A stretch of 35,054 nucleotides of DNA from Eubacteriaceae bacterium (GCA_009782515.1 WRIY01000027.1:1-35054); one strand, 5' to 3'; counted from the stretch's first letter, positions 15,745 through 24,663 are shown. Made by a program: numbers and translations. Notes: generated by a model not told the origin, from the sequence alone.

Positions 15745-18700
15745 CCAACAGCTTGACGCTATTCAAAGCAGAGGCATAAGCCTTCTGATCAGCGCAGGGG
15801 CCGGCTCAGGCAAGACGGCAGTATTGACTGAAAGGGCTGTAACGATGTTCGGGGAAGGCCTTGATCCGGCCAGGCTGCTTGTCGTTACCTTCACGCGCGC
15901 AGCTGCCGCAGAGATGAAAGAGCGCATGCTCAGCGCCCTGTTCAGCCGCCAAAGCCTCTCAATGGAGTATAGGGCAGCTGCAGACAGAATATCAGATGCA
16001 CAGGTTTCGACGATCCATGCATTCTGCCTGTCTGTAGTGCACAGCTATGCACAGCTGACAGGCATTGATCCGGGCTTTTCGCTGCTTAGCGAAGCGGAAG
16101 AGAAAATGCTTAAAGAAGAGAGCCTGCAGGAAGCGCTTGAAGAGTCATATGAAAAGCAAAGCCTTTCGTTTATACGCCTTGCTGACAGCCTTGACGCATC
16201 TACAGGAAGAAATGCTCTGTCCAGTGCAGTCTTAAGCGTCTACAGCTTTGCCCAAAACCAGCTCTTGCCGGAATCATGGATAAAGAGCGCCCTTGACGGG
16301 TATGAGCCTGAAGCCGCCATGGCCAATGCTCTGGCACAATGCTCTGAGGCCATACAGGAGGCCCTTATTGCAATTGGCATGGCTCTTGAAATCCTCGAAA
16401 GCGATCCGGAAACAAAGAGGAAAGCATACTTTGATCAAATGAGGTATGAGGCAATAGCCATCAGGGTTGCCTCTGAAGCCGGGTTTGAAGAGTTTTTGCA
16501 GAGCATTAAGGGATACAGGGCAGCCCGCTATGACATGAGAAGAAACCACCACGACAGATCGGCCGAGCTCTCCTGGCTTCAAAAAAAAGCAAAGGCTGCA
16601 TTGTATGATCTCAGGGACAGCTTCGGGTTTGCATACGCCTCCTATATAAGCCACCTTGCCGAAGCAAAAGTGACAGCACAGGCGCTGCTTGAGCTTGAAG
16701 AAAGCTTCAGGTCCAAGTATGCGCAAAAGAAGGCAAAAAAGCAGGCAATCGACTATAGCGACCTTGAGCACGGCTGCCTGGCTGCTTTAAGGAACGATGA
16801 GGCAAGAGAGGCAATAGCCGGCTCATACGATGAAATAATGGTGGATGAGTACCAGGATACAAATGAAATACAGGAAGCTATTGTAGAAATGATCTCAAGG
16901 CCGGGCCACCAGTTCTTTGTAGGCGATGCCAAACAGTCTATATACAGATTCAGAGGCGCCAACCCTTCCCTGTTTCAAAAAAGATACAGCATGTATGGCG
17001 AAGGCGAAGGCGGAGAGCTCGTTATACTTAACAGAAACTTCAGATCAGCTGCAGGGGTAGTCAGCGGGATTAATAGAATATTCGACCCGCTGTTCTTTGA
17101 AAGGACAGGCGGCGTCGATTACTACCCGACCGAGAGGCTCATTGCCAACGAGGATAGCGATATTGATGGAAGTGAAGCTATTGCTTTATGCCAGGCGCAT
17201 ATAGCAATAACTTCAAGCAGGGCTGTAAACAGCGCCAATCCGGATGAAGTCAGCGAAGCTGCCATGTCTGCTTCAGAGTTGGAGGGGGAGCTGATTGCCA
17301 ATCTGATTGCAGAGCTGCTGACAAGCGGGAAAACGGTTGTTGACAAGGAGAGCGGCGAGCAACGGCCAATTATGGCTTCAGACATAGCAATACTGTCCCG
17401 GCAGCTTATAAACACCCATGCTTCATATGAAAAAGCTCTGAGAAGCGCCGGCATCTCCTATGAAAGCCCTTATTCGGAAGCCTACTACAACCAGGCGGAG
17501 GTATCGCTTATTCTGAACCTTCTCAAGGTGGTGGACAATGAGCTTGATGACATTTGCCTGCTTGCAGTGATGAGAAGCTTTGTGTACTGCTTTAGCGAGG
17601 ATGAGCTATTCGAAATACGCTCTATATCCGAGGGCTGCCCGTTCCATGAAGCTGCAATCGCATACAAGGAAGCAGGCGGCGACGACAGGCTGCGGGAAAA
17701 GCTTGAGTCTCTCTATGCTGACATAGACGATCTGAGAAAACAGTCCGAGAGCCTGCCTGTATCTGCGCTGACAAGGGCAGCTGTAAGCCGCACCAATGCC
17801 AGATCGCTGATACTGGGGCTGCCCCGGCATGAGGCAAGGCTGGCCAATCTTGACTACCTGTGCTCTCTGGCAGCTTCGTATGAGAAAAGCAGCTTTAAGG
17901 GCCTATACCATTTTCTCAAGTACGCTGAAGCCAGAAGGGAGTCGGACGCAGAATCCCGAAGGCCGATATCTGAAGGCGGCAATGATGCCGTTAAGCTGAT
18001 GACGATACATAAAAGCAAGGGGCTTGAGTTTGAATTTGTTATCATTGCGGGGGCTCACAAGAGCCTTGCTTCAAGGGAGAACAAGGACAAGATAGTGTGC
18101 GACAGCGAGTTGGGGCTGTGCTGCGACTTTATTGATCTGGAGAACATGGCATACACTGAGTCGCTGGCTTCGTATGCAGCAAAGAAAAGAATAGAAAGGG
18201 AAAATGCAGCTGAGGAAATGAGGCTGTTTTATGTGGCCTTAACGAGGGCAAGATCCGAAGTATATGTCGTTGGGGCCCAAAGAAAGAATCCCTTTGAAAC
18301 AGAATACTATTCAGAGCCTACCGAATACGCTGTTCTCAATGCAAAAAGCTATCTTGACTGGATGGCCATGGCCCTTGCTTCTTCCCAGGGCCCTGGGCTT
18401 GATTCAGCCCAGAGCCCCTGGGAAGCTTTCGTGCATATGCCGCCTCTGGGATATACGGTGCTAAGCACGAGCATAAAAGCTGCTGAGAAAAAGGGCATTG
18501 ACTGGGAAAGCCTGAAGAGGGCAATGGAGTTTTCGTATCCTTATGAGAGGGCTCTTGAGGTGCCTGCCAAGCTCACTGCTACACAGCTGGCATCAACTAT
18601 AAGCACAGGGGCTTTGAAAGGCGATCAGGCAGGCACATGGGATGGCGCTGCGCCCATAGATGAATGCCTTCCCTCATTCCTGCAGGAGGAGGCTGAGCTT

Positions 18701-19210
18701 AGCGCAGCAGCTATGGGTACGCTGGCCCATGAGGCGATTAAATCAGTATCTATCGAAAAACTCAGGAAAGCCTGTGAGTCCGGCTCGGTTCGCCAAGCTA
18801 TTGAAACGGAGCTTTCAAAGCTTGGCTACAGCCTTGATATGTCGCTGATTGCCGACTTTTTTGAGTCTGATCTCGGCACAAAGATGATTCAAAGCGAAGA
18901 GTGCCACAGGGAGCAGGAATTCATGCTTTCACTCGGAGCAGAGGAACTCAGGGATGAATGGGCCGGCATTAGCGAAAAAGTAATTGTGCAAGGCATCATA
19001 GACTGCTACTTTTTCTATGGGGGCCAACTGTACCTGATAGACTTTAAAACAGACAGGGTGTACAGCAACAGTGCCGCCTACCTGGCTGCCCAAAAGCACT
19101 CGCGCCAGCTGGGCATTTATAAGAGGGCGCTTGCAGAGCAGTATGGGAAAGAGCCGGATTATACTTACGTTGTGTTCCTGTCGAGAGGCTCATTGGCAGT
19201 CAGGGCATAG
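15728..19210 (+). CDS. addA: Helicase-nuclease subunit AddA
   Basis: The 1160-residue UvrD/Rep-type 3'-5' helicase with a C-terminal nuclease is the motor subunit of AddAB. Motif I is SAGAGSGKTAVLTERA (~22-37), motif II is VDEYQDTNEIQ (~372), and NRNFRSA lies at ~435. KLMTIHKSKGLEFEFVI lies at ~757 and LFYVALTRARSEVYV (motif VI) at ~834. The nuclease signature LYLIDFKTDRV lies at ~1102. The ATG is preceded by GGAGG located inside the end of addB, so translation is coupled and subunit ratio is probably fixed. All catalytic motifs look intact. No terminator is obvious directly after it. Confidence 0.95.
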   Translation: MPQWTNQQLDAIQSRGISLLISAGAGSGKTAVLTERAVTMFGEGLDPARLLVVTFTRAAAAEMKERMLSALFSRQSLSMEYRAAADRISDAQVSTIHAFCLSVVHSYAQLTGIDPGFSLLSEAEEKMLKEESLQEALEESYEKQSLSFIRLADSLDASTGRNALSSAVLSVYSFAQNQLLPESWIKSALDGYEPEAAMANALAQCSEAIQEALIAIGMALEILESDPETKRKAYFDQMRYEAIAIRVASEAGFEEFLQSIKGYRAARYDMRRNHHDRSAELSWLQKKAKAALYDLRDSFGFAYASYISHLAEAKVTAQALLELEESFRSKYAQKKAKKQAIDYSDLEHGCLAALRNDEAREAIAGSYDEIMVDEYQDTNEIQEAIVEMISRPGHQFFVGDAKQSIYRFRGANPSLFQKRYSMYGEGEGGELVILNRNFRSAAGVVSGINRIFDPLFFERTGGVDYYPTERLIANEDSDIDGSEAIALCQAHIAITSSRAVNSANPDEVSEAAMSASELEGELIANLIAELLTSGKTVVDKESGEQRPIMASDIAILSRQLINTHASYEKALRSAGISYESPYSEAYYNQAEVSLILNLLKVVDNELDDICLLAVMRSFVYCFSEDELFEIRSISEGCPFHEAAIAYKEAGGDDRLREKLESLYADIDDLRKQSESLPVSALTRAAVSRTNARSLILGLPRHEARLANLDYLCSLAASYEKSSFKGLYHFLKYAEARRESDAESRRPISEGGNDAVKLMTIHKSKGLEFEFVIIAGAHKSLASRENKDKIVCDSELGLCCDFIDLENMAYTESLASYAAKKRIERENAAEEMRLFYVALTRARSEVYVVGAQRKNPFETEYYSEPTEYAVLNAKSYLDWMAMALASSQGPGLDSAQSPWEAFVHMPPLGYTVLSTSIKAAEKKGIDWESLKRAMEFSYPYERALEVPAKLTATQLASTISTGALKGDQAGTWDGAAPIDECLPSFLQEEAELSAAAMGTLAHEAIKSVSIEKLRKACESGSVRQAIETELSKLGYSLDMSLIADFFESDLGTKMIQSEECHREQEFMLSLGAEELRDEWAGISEKVIVQGIIDCYFFYGGQLYLIDFKTDRVYSNSAAYLAAQKHSRQLGIYKRALAEQYGKEPDYTYVVFLSRGSLAVRA

Positions 19211-19298
19211 CCGGCATTGCCGGCAGTTTATTGCCTTTATTTTTAACGGGAAGCATAGAGGCGCCTGGCTAAGGCAACAATATTTCTGGAGGGGCCAA

Positions 19299-19484
19299 AT
19301 GGAGAAAAATAGCGATTTAGCCAGCGCAGCAATGAATTGCCCTGCTTATTCGCCCAGAGCACGCTCTTGGCTGTCATCAACCGCTAGCGCATGGGGTGGG
19401 CTTAGCTGCAGCAACTGTGAATATTTTCGAAAGAATGTTTGCCGAAAAAAGCTGCTAAAAAGCATTCTTTCAAGCCTGAAATAA
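19299..19484 (+). CDS. Small cysteine-containing protein, 61 residues
   Basis: GGAGGGG stands five bases before the ATG at 19299, one of the best ribosome sites in the window. The product begins MEKNSDLASAAMNCPAYSPR and ends in CSNCEYFRKNVCRKKLLKSI plus a short tail. CxxC plus a third Cys and a basic end suggest metal binding or nucleic-acid contact; no family is recognised. It follows addA by 88 bases and may share its transcript. An AT-rich stretch and the riboswitch promoter come after it. Confidence 0.55.
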   Translation: MEKNSDLASAAMNCPAYSPRARSWLSSTASAWGGLSCSNCEYFRKNVCRKKLLKSILSSLK

Positions 19485-19568
19485 TTGTTAGTCCCTACAG
19501 CTTGTGCTTCATTCCAGTGTAACCACAAGATGTGCTGATATATTAATAAAAAGTATGTAGAAAAGTTA

Positions 19569-19597
19569 TTGCTTTTTATTTTTAACAAAGTTATAAT
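19569..19597 (+). promoter_or_regulatory. Promoter of the cobalamin-controlled gene
   Basis: TTGCTT (19569-19574) and TATAAT (19592-19597) are separated by 17 bases. Transcription should start about 40 bases before the riboswitch aptamer. Confidence 0.6.
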
Positions 19598-19644
19598 ACC
19601 TTCGTAAGGCAAAGGACTAGCCACCCTTAGCCTACAATACAGTA

Positions 19645-19830
19645 AAAGCCTGCCATGTAACTCGCTTGGGTCAAACGGGAATCCGGTAAAAGCCGGAGCA
19701 GCTCCCTCGCTACTGTAAAGGCATTTAAAACCCGCAATTCACTGAGAAATTGGGAAGGATTGCACCAGGGTGCCTTAAGCCAGGAAACCTTTCTCAAGCA
19801 GAAAATTCACTGCTTCGGGGGAAGCGTGAC
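19645..19830 (+). promoter_or_regulatory. Cobalamin riboswitch
   Basis: The conserved core is readable: GGGAATCCGGTAAAAGCCGG (19677-19696), then AGCAGCTCCCTCGCTACTGT, then TTCACTGAGAAATTGGGAAGG, and the B12-box-like AAGCCAGGAAACCT near 19780. These correspond to the GGGAA...CCGCNACTGTAA, GCCACTG and AAG(C/T)C.GGA(G/A)ACCT blocks of the AdoCbl aptamer. It precedes a BtuF-like lipoprotein gene. High cobalamin should favour the terminator hairpin downstream and reduce uptake. The edges are approximate. Confidence 0.85.
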
Positions 19831-19860
19831 TTGAATACATATATTATTTTGATGTATTTT

Positions 19861-19892
19861 AAGCCTTTCTCCGATGGAAAGGCTTTTATTTA
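19861..19892 (+). terminator. Riboswitch expression-platform terminator
   Basis: AAGCCTTTC and GGAAAGGCTT form a nine-pair stem with a 6-base loop, followed by TTATTT. It lies ~30-80 bases after the aptamer and before the btuF start, as expected for a transcriptional off-switch. Confidence 0.65.
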
Positions 19893-19989
19893 ACCGCAAG
19901 TGGCACCGGGGATTGGCGCAGCAGAGCTGTGCAAGCATCGTAGCAAGCCACAAAAAGGGCGTAGCCATTGCCCTATTATCCTCCTAAGT

Positions 19990-20020
19990 GCAGCGGAGGC
20001 TGGTCATCAGCCTCCGCTGC
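19990..20020 (+). terminator. Second hairpin between riboswitch and btuF
   Basis: GCAGCGGAGGCTG (19990-20002) and CAGCCTCCGCTGC (20008-20020) are perfect inverses around GTCAT and are followed by CGTGTTTTGTG. The stem is stronger than the first hairpin, but the T run is broken. Just after it lies another short inverted repeat, TAAGCG/CGCTTA (20032-20048). Either this is the true terminator of the platform or an added attenuator. Confidence 0.5.
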
Positions 20021-20074
20021 CGTGTTTTGTGTAAGCGTTATGCGCTTAGCATTTAAATATAAATAGAGGTGGAA

Positions 20075-21007
20075 ATGAAAAAAACATTAGCATTACTGTT
20101 GGCGCTTATGATCGCATTTGCTTTTGCTTCATGCGGCGGACAAGCTAACAACAACACACAAAACAACAGCCAAACAGGTTCTGCGTCTACAACATATCCG
20201 CTATCTCTCACTGATGGCTATGGAAACAGCGCAACTATTGAAGCCAAGCCTGAGAAGATAGTGTCTTTGTCCCCGGGAGTAACGGAAGCGCTCTTTGCCA
20301 TAGGCGCAGGCCCCCAAATGATAGGCAGATCTGAGTGGTGCACCTACCCTGCTGAAGCTGCTTCGCTGGCAACAGTGGGAAATGCATATGCTGTTGATAT
20401 CGAAAAGATCATAGAGCTGCAAGCAGATATCGTAATAGTTTCCGGCATATTTGGAGGCGACTCTGTGAGCGCTTTAAACCAGGTAGGCATCCCGGTCATA
20501 TCAATTAATTACGATTCCATCGATGCCCTTTACGAATCAGTTGCTATGCTTGGGCAAATATCAGACCGCTCACAAGAGGCGGAAGCGCTTGTAACCTCCC
20601 TAAAAGCTGACTTGGCTGCACTGGAAGCGGCATGCGCCGGCTTTGAGGCCAGAAAGGTGTTTATGGACTTAGGCAGCCTGTATTCATCAAGCAAGGCTGA
20701 CTTCCTTGGGAATTCAGTTCAAAAAATTAATTGCGTAAATATTGCATTTGATTTTGACTTTTCATCACCTCAGCTTTCGGCAGAAGCTGTAATAGAAGCA
20801 GATCCGGATGTATACATCGCAACATACGATGAAGGGGCTGAAACGCATGCAGACGGGTTTGAGGAAATAGCTGCTTTTAAAAATGGCGAAGTTTACTACA
20901 TCCCTTATGTAGATGAAAGGGCAGACATGATTTTGCGCCAGGGCCCGCGCTTTGTCGAAGGGCTAAAAATCCTTGCAGCGATGATTCACCCTGAAGCACA
21001 GCTATAA
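20075..21007 (+). CDS. btuF: ABC transporter substrate-binding lipoprotein, BtuF-like
   Basis: The 310-residue lipoprotein has the signal MKKTLALLLALMIAFAFASC, with the lipobox Cys at residue 20. An Asn/Gln/Ser linker follows, then a Peripla_BP_2 domain (PEKIVSLSPGVTEALFAIGA, GNAYAVDIEKIIELQADIVI). This family binds cobalamin, haem or ferric siderophores outside the membrane. The cobalamin riboswitch upstream makes a corrinoid the likely ligand. ATG 20075 is taken over GTG 20069 because AGAGG sits five bases before it. No permease (BtuC) or ATPase (BtuD) gene follows; a strong terminator ends the unit, so the rest of the transporter must be encoded elsewhere. Confidence 0.82.
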   Translation: MKKTLALLLALMIAFAFASCGGQANNNTQNNSQTGSASTTYPLSLTDGYGNSATIEAKPEKIVSLSPGVTEALFAIGAGPQMIGRSEWCTYPAEAASLATVGNAYAVDIEKIIELQADIVIVSGIFGGDSVSALNQVGIPVISINYDSIDALYESVAMLGQISDRSQEAEALVTSLKADLAALEAACAGFEARKVFMDLGSLYSSSKADFLGNSVQKINCVNIAFDFDFSSPQLSAEAVIEADPDVYIATYDEGAETHADGFEEIAAFKNGEVYYIPYVDERADMILRQGPRFVEGLKILAAMIHPEAQL

Positions 21008-21017
21008 TTATGCTAGC

Positions 21018-21049
21018 AAGCCTGGCGCTTAAGCGCCGGGCTATTTTTT
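21018..21049 (+). terminator. btuF terminator
   Basis: The near-perfect stem AGCCTGGCGCTT/AAGCGCCGGGCT is followed by ATTTTTTT. It starts about ten bases after the stop. Confidence 0.85.
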
Positions 21050-21138
21050 TGCATGATCCAAAAAAATGCTGCCGTCCCGCCCCCGGGCGATAAAATCAGG
21101 GCAAGCATGCCCCGCAATAAAAAGGAAAGCAAAACTAT

Positions 21139-22068
21139 ATGGCCGGAATTAATAAATCTTTCGAAGATCTGATTGGAAACACGCCGCTTGTAGAGCTTAC
21201 AAAAATCGCAGGCAAACACGGCCTTAACGCAAGGCTTGTTGCCAAGTTAGAGTTTTTCAACCCTGCGGGCAGCGCAAAGGACCGCATCGCGCTCTCAATG
21301 ATCCTTGACGCGGAAGCTTCAGGGAAGATATCCCAGGGCAGCATCCTTATCGAGCCGACCAGCGGCAACACCGGAATAGGAATTGCTGCTGTTTGCGCAT
21401 CAAAGGGCTATAGGGCTATATTGACTATGCCGGAGACTATGAGCATTGAGCGCAGAAAGCTGCTTAGCGCATACGGGGCTGAGATCGTTCTTACTGACGG
21501 GGCCCTGGGGCTTAATGGCGCTATTGAAAAGGCCAATGAGCTGGCTGAAACAATGCCAAATGCGATCGTGCTCAGCCAATTTGGCAACCCTGCAAACCCG
21601 AAAGCGCATCGGGAAACAACAGGCCCTGAAATATGGGAAGGCACAGACGGGATGGTCGATATCTTTGTTGCCGGAATAGGCACCGGAGGCACGATAACCG
21701 GTGTGGGCGAGTACTTGAAGTCCATGAAGAAGGAAGTGAAGATCATTGGCGTTGAGCCTTCCGATTCGCCTGTGCTTACCGAGAAGCGCTCCGGCTCTCA
21801 TGGAATACAGGGCATCGGCGCAGGGTTTGTGCCAGAAAACCTTAACTCTGAAGTGCTTGATGAGGTTATTGCTGTGAGCCTTGGCGACTCATATGAAGCT
21901 GCAAGGGATCTTGCTGCTGCTGAAGGGCTCCTTGCAGGAATATCCTCCGGCGCTGCCTTGTGGGCAGCTGTCCGGATCGCTAAGCGCGAAGAGAACCGGG
22001 GAAAGATGGTGCTCGCACTGCTGCCCGATACAGGGGAAAGGTACCTGTCAACGGATCTGTTTGGCTAA
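21139..22068 (+). CDS. cysK: Cysteine synthase A (O-acetylserine sulfhydrylase)
   Basis: The 309-residue PLP enzyme makes cysteine from O-acetylserine and sulphide. Visible landmarks are LIGNTPLVEL, the PLP lysine in NPAGSAKDRIALSM (commonly PGSVKDR), the substrate loop PTSGNTGIGIA, and the phosphate loop GIGTGGTITGVGEYLK. GIGAGFVPENL and LLPDTGERYLSTDLF complete the pattern. Length and motif order match CysK rather than cystathionine beta-synthase, as no CBS domains follow. AAAGGAAAG precedes the ATG at a somewhat long distance. It is likely monocistronic, between two hairpin terminators. Confidence 0.93.
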   Translation: MAGINKSFEDLIGNTPLVELTKIAGKHGLNARLVAKLEFFNPAGSAKDRIALSMILDAEASGKISQGSILIEPTSGNTGIGIAAVCASKGYRAILTMPETMSIERRKLLSAYGAEIVLTDGALGLNGAIEKANELAETMPNAIVLSQFGNPANPKAHRETTGPEIWEGTDGMVDIFVAGIGTGGTITGVGEYLKSMKKEVKIIGVEPSDSPVLTEKRSGSHGIQGIGAGFVPENLNSEVLDEVIAVSLGDSYEAARDLAAAEGLLAGISSGAALWAAVRIAKREENRGKMVLALLPDTGERYLSTDLFG

Positions 22069-22076
22069 GACAGGCA

Positions 22077-22098
22077 AAGCGCTGCAATCGCAGCGCTT
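22077..22098. terminator. Bidirectional terminator between cysK and GNAT gene
   Basis: AAGCGCTGC and GCAGCGCTT form a 9-bp stem with loop AATC, located between convergent genes. The T runs are short on both sides. Confidence 0.55.
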
Positions 22099-22104
22099 GT
22101 AGTT

Positions 22105-22506
22105 TCATACTGTTTTTATCATTATGAATTCGTCGCCTGTTTTAACAAAGCCGTATTGCTCATATAGTCCATGCGCATCTCTTGTTCTAAGCATTCCAGG
22201 CAGCTGTCTGAATATCGGGCTTGATGTAATTGTCTCAACGAGCTTTTTGCCAACTCCCTGCCCGCGATGGGCTTCATCTACGGTTACATCGCACAGCCAG
22301 TAGAACGTAGAGTAGTCTGTCACAAGCCGGGCAAACCCTATCTGCTCGCCGGTCTGGCTGAGAAACGCTCCGAAGCACTCTGAGCCTTGCAGTGATTTTT
22401 CCACTGTCTCATCAGAGCGCGACATGCCCCAGTACGTCGACTGTACCAGCTTGCATACTGCTTGAAGCTGCATATTTTCAGTGCCTTGCTTTATTGTAAA
22501 ATCCAT
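22105..22506 (-). CDS. GNAT-family N-acetyltransferase
   Basis: The 133-residue protein has the acetyl-CoA binding segment VTVDEAHRGQGVGKKLVETI (motif A, R/Q-x-x-G-x-G/A) and the C-terminal block RTRDAHGLYEQYGFVKTG. It resembles the short YjhQ/SAT-like single-domain acetyltransferases; the substrate is unknown. The start at 22506 is set by GGAGG four bases upstream. The open frame extends further upstream without coding character. It converges on cysK. Confidence 0.85.
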   Translation of the reverse strand: MDFTIKQGTENMQLQAVCKLVQSTYWGMSRSDETVEKSLQGSECFGAFLSQTGEQIGFARLVTDYSTFYWLCDVTVDEAHRGQGVGKKLVETITSSPIFRQLPGMLRTRDAHGLYEQYGFVKTGDEFIMIKTV

Positions 22507-22647
22507 GGGCCCTCCTGCTACTATAGATTGTATCGGATGAATTAATTCCATGCAACAGCTAGCGTGGCAGCAATTTGGCCAACAGAGAAAATACCGCAGA
22601 TATTTTGGCACGCAGCAAGTGAAAGCAATAACGAATAGGCAGGTTTT

Positions 22648-23355
22648 ATGATGGATGATATCAATAAATCAAGCGATGACAGCTTGATAGCGTGGGAAAC
22701 AAACGCTGATTTTTGGGACGAGAGAATGGGTGATGCATCAAATGCATTCCATCGGGAGGTTGTAAGGCCGCAAACGGAGCTATTGCTTGATGTTCACGCA
22801 GGGGATCTGGTGCTGGAAGCAGCATGCGGCAACGGCAATTACGCAAGGCGCCTTGCACAGCAGGGCGCGAGAGTGGTTGCATTTGATTTTAGCGGAAAAA
22901 TGATCGAAAACGCCAGAAAGCGGCAAGCTGAATACCTGCGCATGATCGATTTTCACGTATGCGATGCAAGGGATTATCACCGGATAAAATCCCTTGGATC
23001 AGATGCATCCTTTGACAAAGCTGTGTGCAATATGGCTGTTATGGACATATCTGATATAAAGCCTTTGTTTCAAGCGGTGTTTGCGCTGCTCAAAGATGGC
23101 GGCGTTTTCGTGTTTTCAACCCACCACCCTTGCTTTGAGAGGCCGGCAGACAATTACATGACTGGCAAGATGCATAAGGGCGAGGCTATTAACGGCCAGC
23201 CGATGCTGCAAAATTACTACCACAGATCAATGCAAGAGATATTTTCATGCTGCTTTGGCAGCGGTTTTGTTATCGATGGCTTTTATGAGCAACCCGACAG
23301 CGATCCTGAACTGCCGGTGATAATGATCGTGCGGCTCAGAAAGCCCCAAAAATAA
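22648..23355 (+). CDS. Class I SAM-dependent methyltransferase
   Basis: The 235-residue Rossmann-fold methyltransferase has motif I in LVLEAACGNGNYARRLAQQG and the acidic motif II end in VVAFDFSGKMIENARKR. FHVCDARDYH and FDKAVCNMAVMDISD follow, then a FSTHHPCFE segment typical of UbiE/Methyltransf_11-like proteins. The substrate cannot be told. Two in-phase ATGs (22648 and 22651) follow GGCAGG; either may be used. The Dph6-like gene follows after 22 bases, so the two may form an operon. Confidence 0.85.
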   Translation: MMDDINKSSDDSLIAWETNADFWDERMGDASNAFHREVVRPQTELLLDVHAGDLVLEAACGNGNYARRLAQQGARVVAFDFSGKMIENARKRQAEYLRMIDFHVCDARDYHRIKSLGSDASFDKAVCNMAVMDISDIKPLFQAVFALLKDGGVFVFSTHHPCFERPADNYMTGKMHKGEAINGQPMLQNYYHRSMQEIFSCCFGSGFVIDGFYEQPDSDPELPVIMIVRLRKPQK

Positions 23356-23377
23356 TTTAAGCGAGATTGGAGAGAAT

Positions 23378-24055
23378 ATGGCTGTTAGCCGAACCAATGC
23401 AATATGCTCATACAGTGGAGGAAAAGACAGCGCGCTGGCGATTTATAAAGGAATCGGGCTGGGCTTTAAGCCGGTAAGCCTGCTGACTACATATAACGAA
23501 GAAGCGCAGCGCTCATGGTTTCATGGAATCCCGCAGGAAGCCCTCGATAGCGTTGCGCAATCTATGAATGTGCCGCTTCATCTGGCCAAAGCAGGAATGG
23601 GGGATGAATATGCTTCTGATTTCGAAGCAGCCCTCACGCTCCTAAGGGATACAAGAGGGGCCGGTTCGTGCATATTTGGCGATATAGACATCGAGGAAGG
23701 CAGGATCTGGTGCAGCGATCGCTGCTATGCTGTTGGCATAGAGCCGGTTTTCCCATTGTGGCAGCAGAGCAGAAAGCAGCTTGTATTTGATCTGATAAAT
23801 AACGGCTTCAAGTGCGTCATCACCATTGTAAACACATCCAAGCTCTCAAAGCGCTTTCTCGGGCAAGTCTTAACAGAGCAGGTAGCTCTTGAGATAGAGT
23901 CTGAAGGCGCTGACATATGCGGGGAAAATGGCGAGTACCATACATTTGCGTTTGACGGGCCGATATTTTCAAGCCCTGTGAAGTACGAGCTTGGAGCGCT
24001 CATGACAAATGGCGATTCTGCAATACTGCCAGTATCGCTCAGGCAGGCACAATAA
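23378..24055 (+). CDS. Dph6-like PP-loop ATP-binding protein
   Basis: The 225-residue protein carries the PP-loop SYSGGKDSALAIYK at residues ~11-24 and the family C-terminal motif CGENGEYHTFAFDGPIF. These define the diphthine-ammonia ligase (Dph6/MJ0570) family. Archaea and eukaryotes use it to amidate diphthine on EF2. Bacteria lack diphthamide, so the true reaction here is unknown; an adenylating amidase role is plausible. GGAGAG precedes the ATG. It probably forms an operon with the methyltransferase. Confidence 0.8.
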   Translation: MAVSRTNAICSYSGGKDSALAIYKGIGLGFKPVSLLTTYNEEAQRSWFHGIPQEALDSVAQSMNVPLHLAKAGMGDEYASDFEAALTLLRDTRGAGSCIFGDIDIEEGRIWCSDRCYAVGIEPVFPLWQQSRKQLVFDLINNGFKCVITIVNTSKLSKRFLGQVLTEQVALEIESEGADICGENGEYHTFAFDGPIFSSPVKYELGALMTNGDSAILPVSLRQAQ

Positions 24056-24313
24056 AGCTTGCTGCTGCCAATATACAAACCTGTCACCACAGCCGGAATC
24101 ATGAAGATCTCAATAGAATAGAGAAGCAAAACCCGATGAAGCTGCGCGGCGGCATCAAAAAAGCATTTTCTGACGGCCTAAGGCCATTAATTTATACATG
24201 CCTCAGGACTGAAGAGAACCCATATAGCACGTCAGTGCGCAGATCACCGAAAGCAGCCTGGTGCTCAACACTTCTCCCAAGTGCAAGGTTCGCATATGAT
24301 CCTGAGAGAAGCG
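24056..24313. other. Gap without a recognised gene
   Basis: No frame shows coding character. It may hold the 3' leader of the Dph6-like transcript and remains of mobile DNA. Confidence 0.4.
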
Positions 24314-24343
24314 ATTTAAAAGGCAGTTTACTGCCTTTTAAAT
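24314..24343. terminator. Perfect 13-bp hairpin terminator before the broken toxin-antitoxin pair
   Basis: ATTTAAAAGGCAG and CTGCCTTTTAAAT are exact inverses around TTTA. The A/T-rich outer parts give a T-rich tail in both directions. It separates the Dph6-like unit from the toxin-antitoxin remnant. Confidence 0.6.
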
Positions 24344-24382
24344 TTGCTACAATGGCTAATAGAGCAAGAGGAGGCATATGGA

Positions 24383-24663
24383 ATGGAAAGAAAAATCAAA
24401 ATCAGCGTTAAAATTGACAGCGATATTTTTAGACGGAAGTTGTCTTAGATGGGATAGGCATTGATGTAAGCACGGCAGTCAGGATGTTTTTTATTCAGTG
24501 CGTGCGCAGCAATGGGCTGCCATTTCTGCCAAAAGCCTTGAAAGGCGAGATTGAGCCAGAATACTCTGATCGCATGCTTGAGTCTGTTAGGCAAATGCAG
24601 GAAGGGCGCTTTGTAGTAAAGACAATAGAGGAGCTAATTGCAATGGAAGACAATTTCCAATGA
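24383..24663 (+). pseudogene. RelB-family antitoxin, frameshifted
   Basis: GAGGAGG lies eight bases before the ATG at 24383. The first 16 codons read MERKIKISVKIDSDIF, a ribbon-helix-helix start. The frame then closes, while another frame continues the protein: EVVLDGIGIDVSTAVRMFF, then RSNGLPFLPKALKGEIE and a helical C-terminus ending at TGA 24661-24663. An indel near 24425-24440 separates the two. The C-terminal stop overlaps the toxin ATG, the usual RelBE/YefM-YoeB layout. Confidence 0.7.

Noticed and set aside
16274-16771. 165-residue minus-strand frame inside addA
   Set aside because: It lies fully within the intact addA helicase; low-complexity Cys/Leu content is typical of an antisense shadow.
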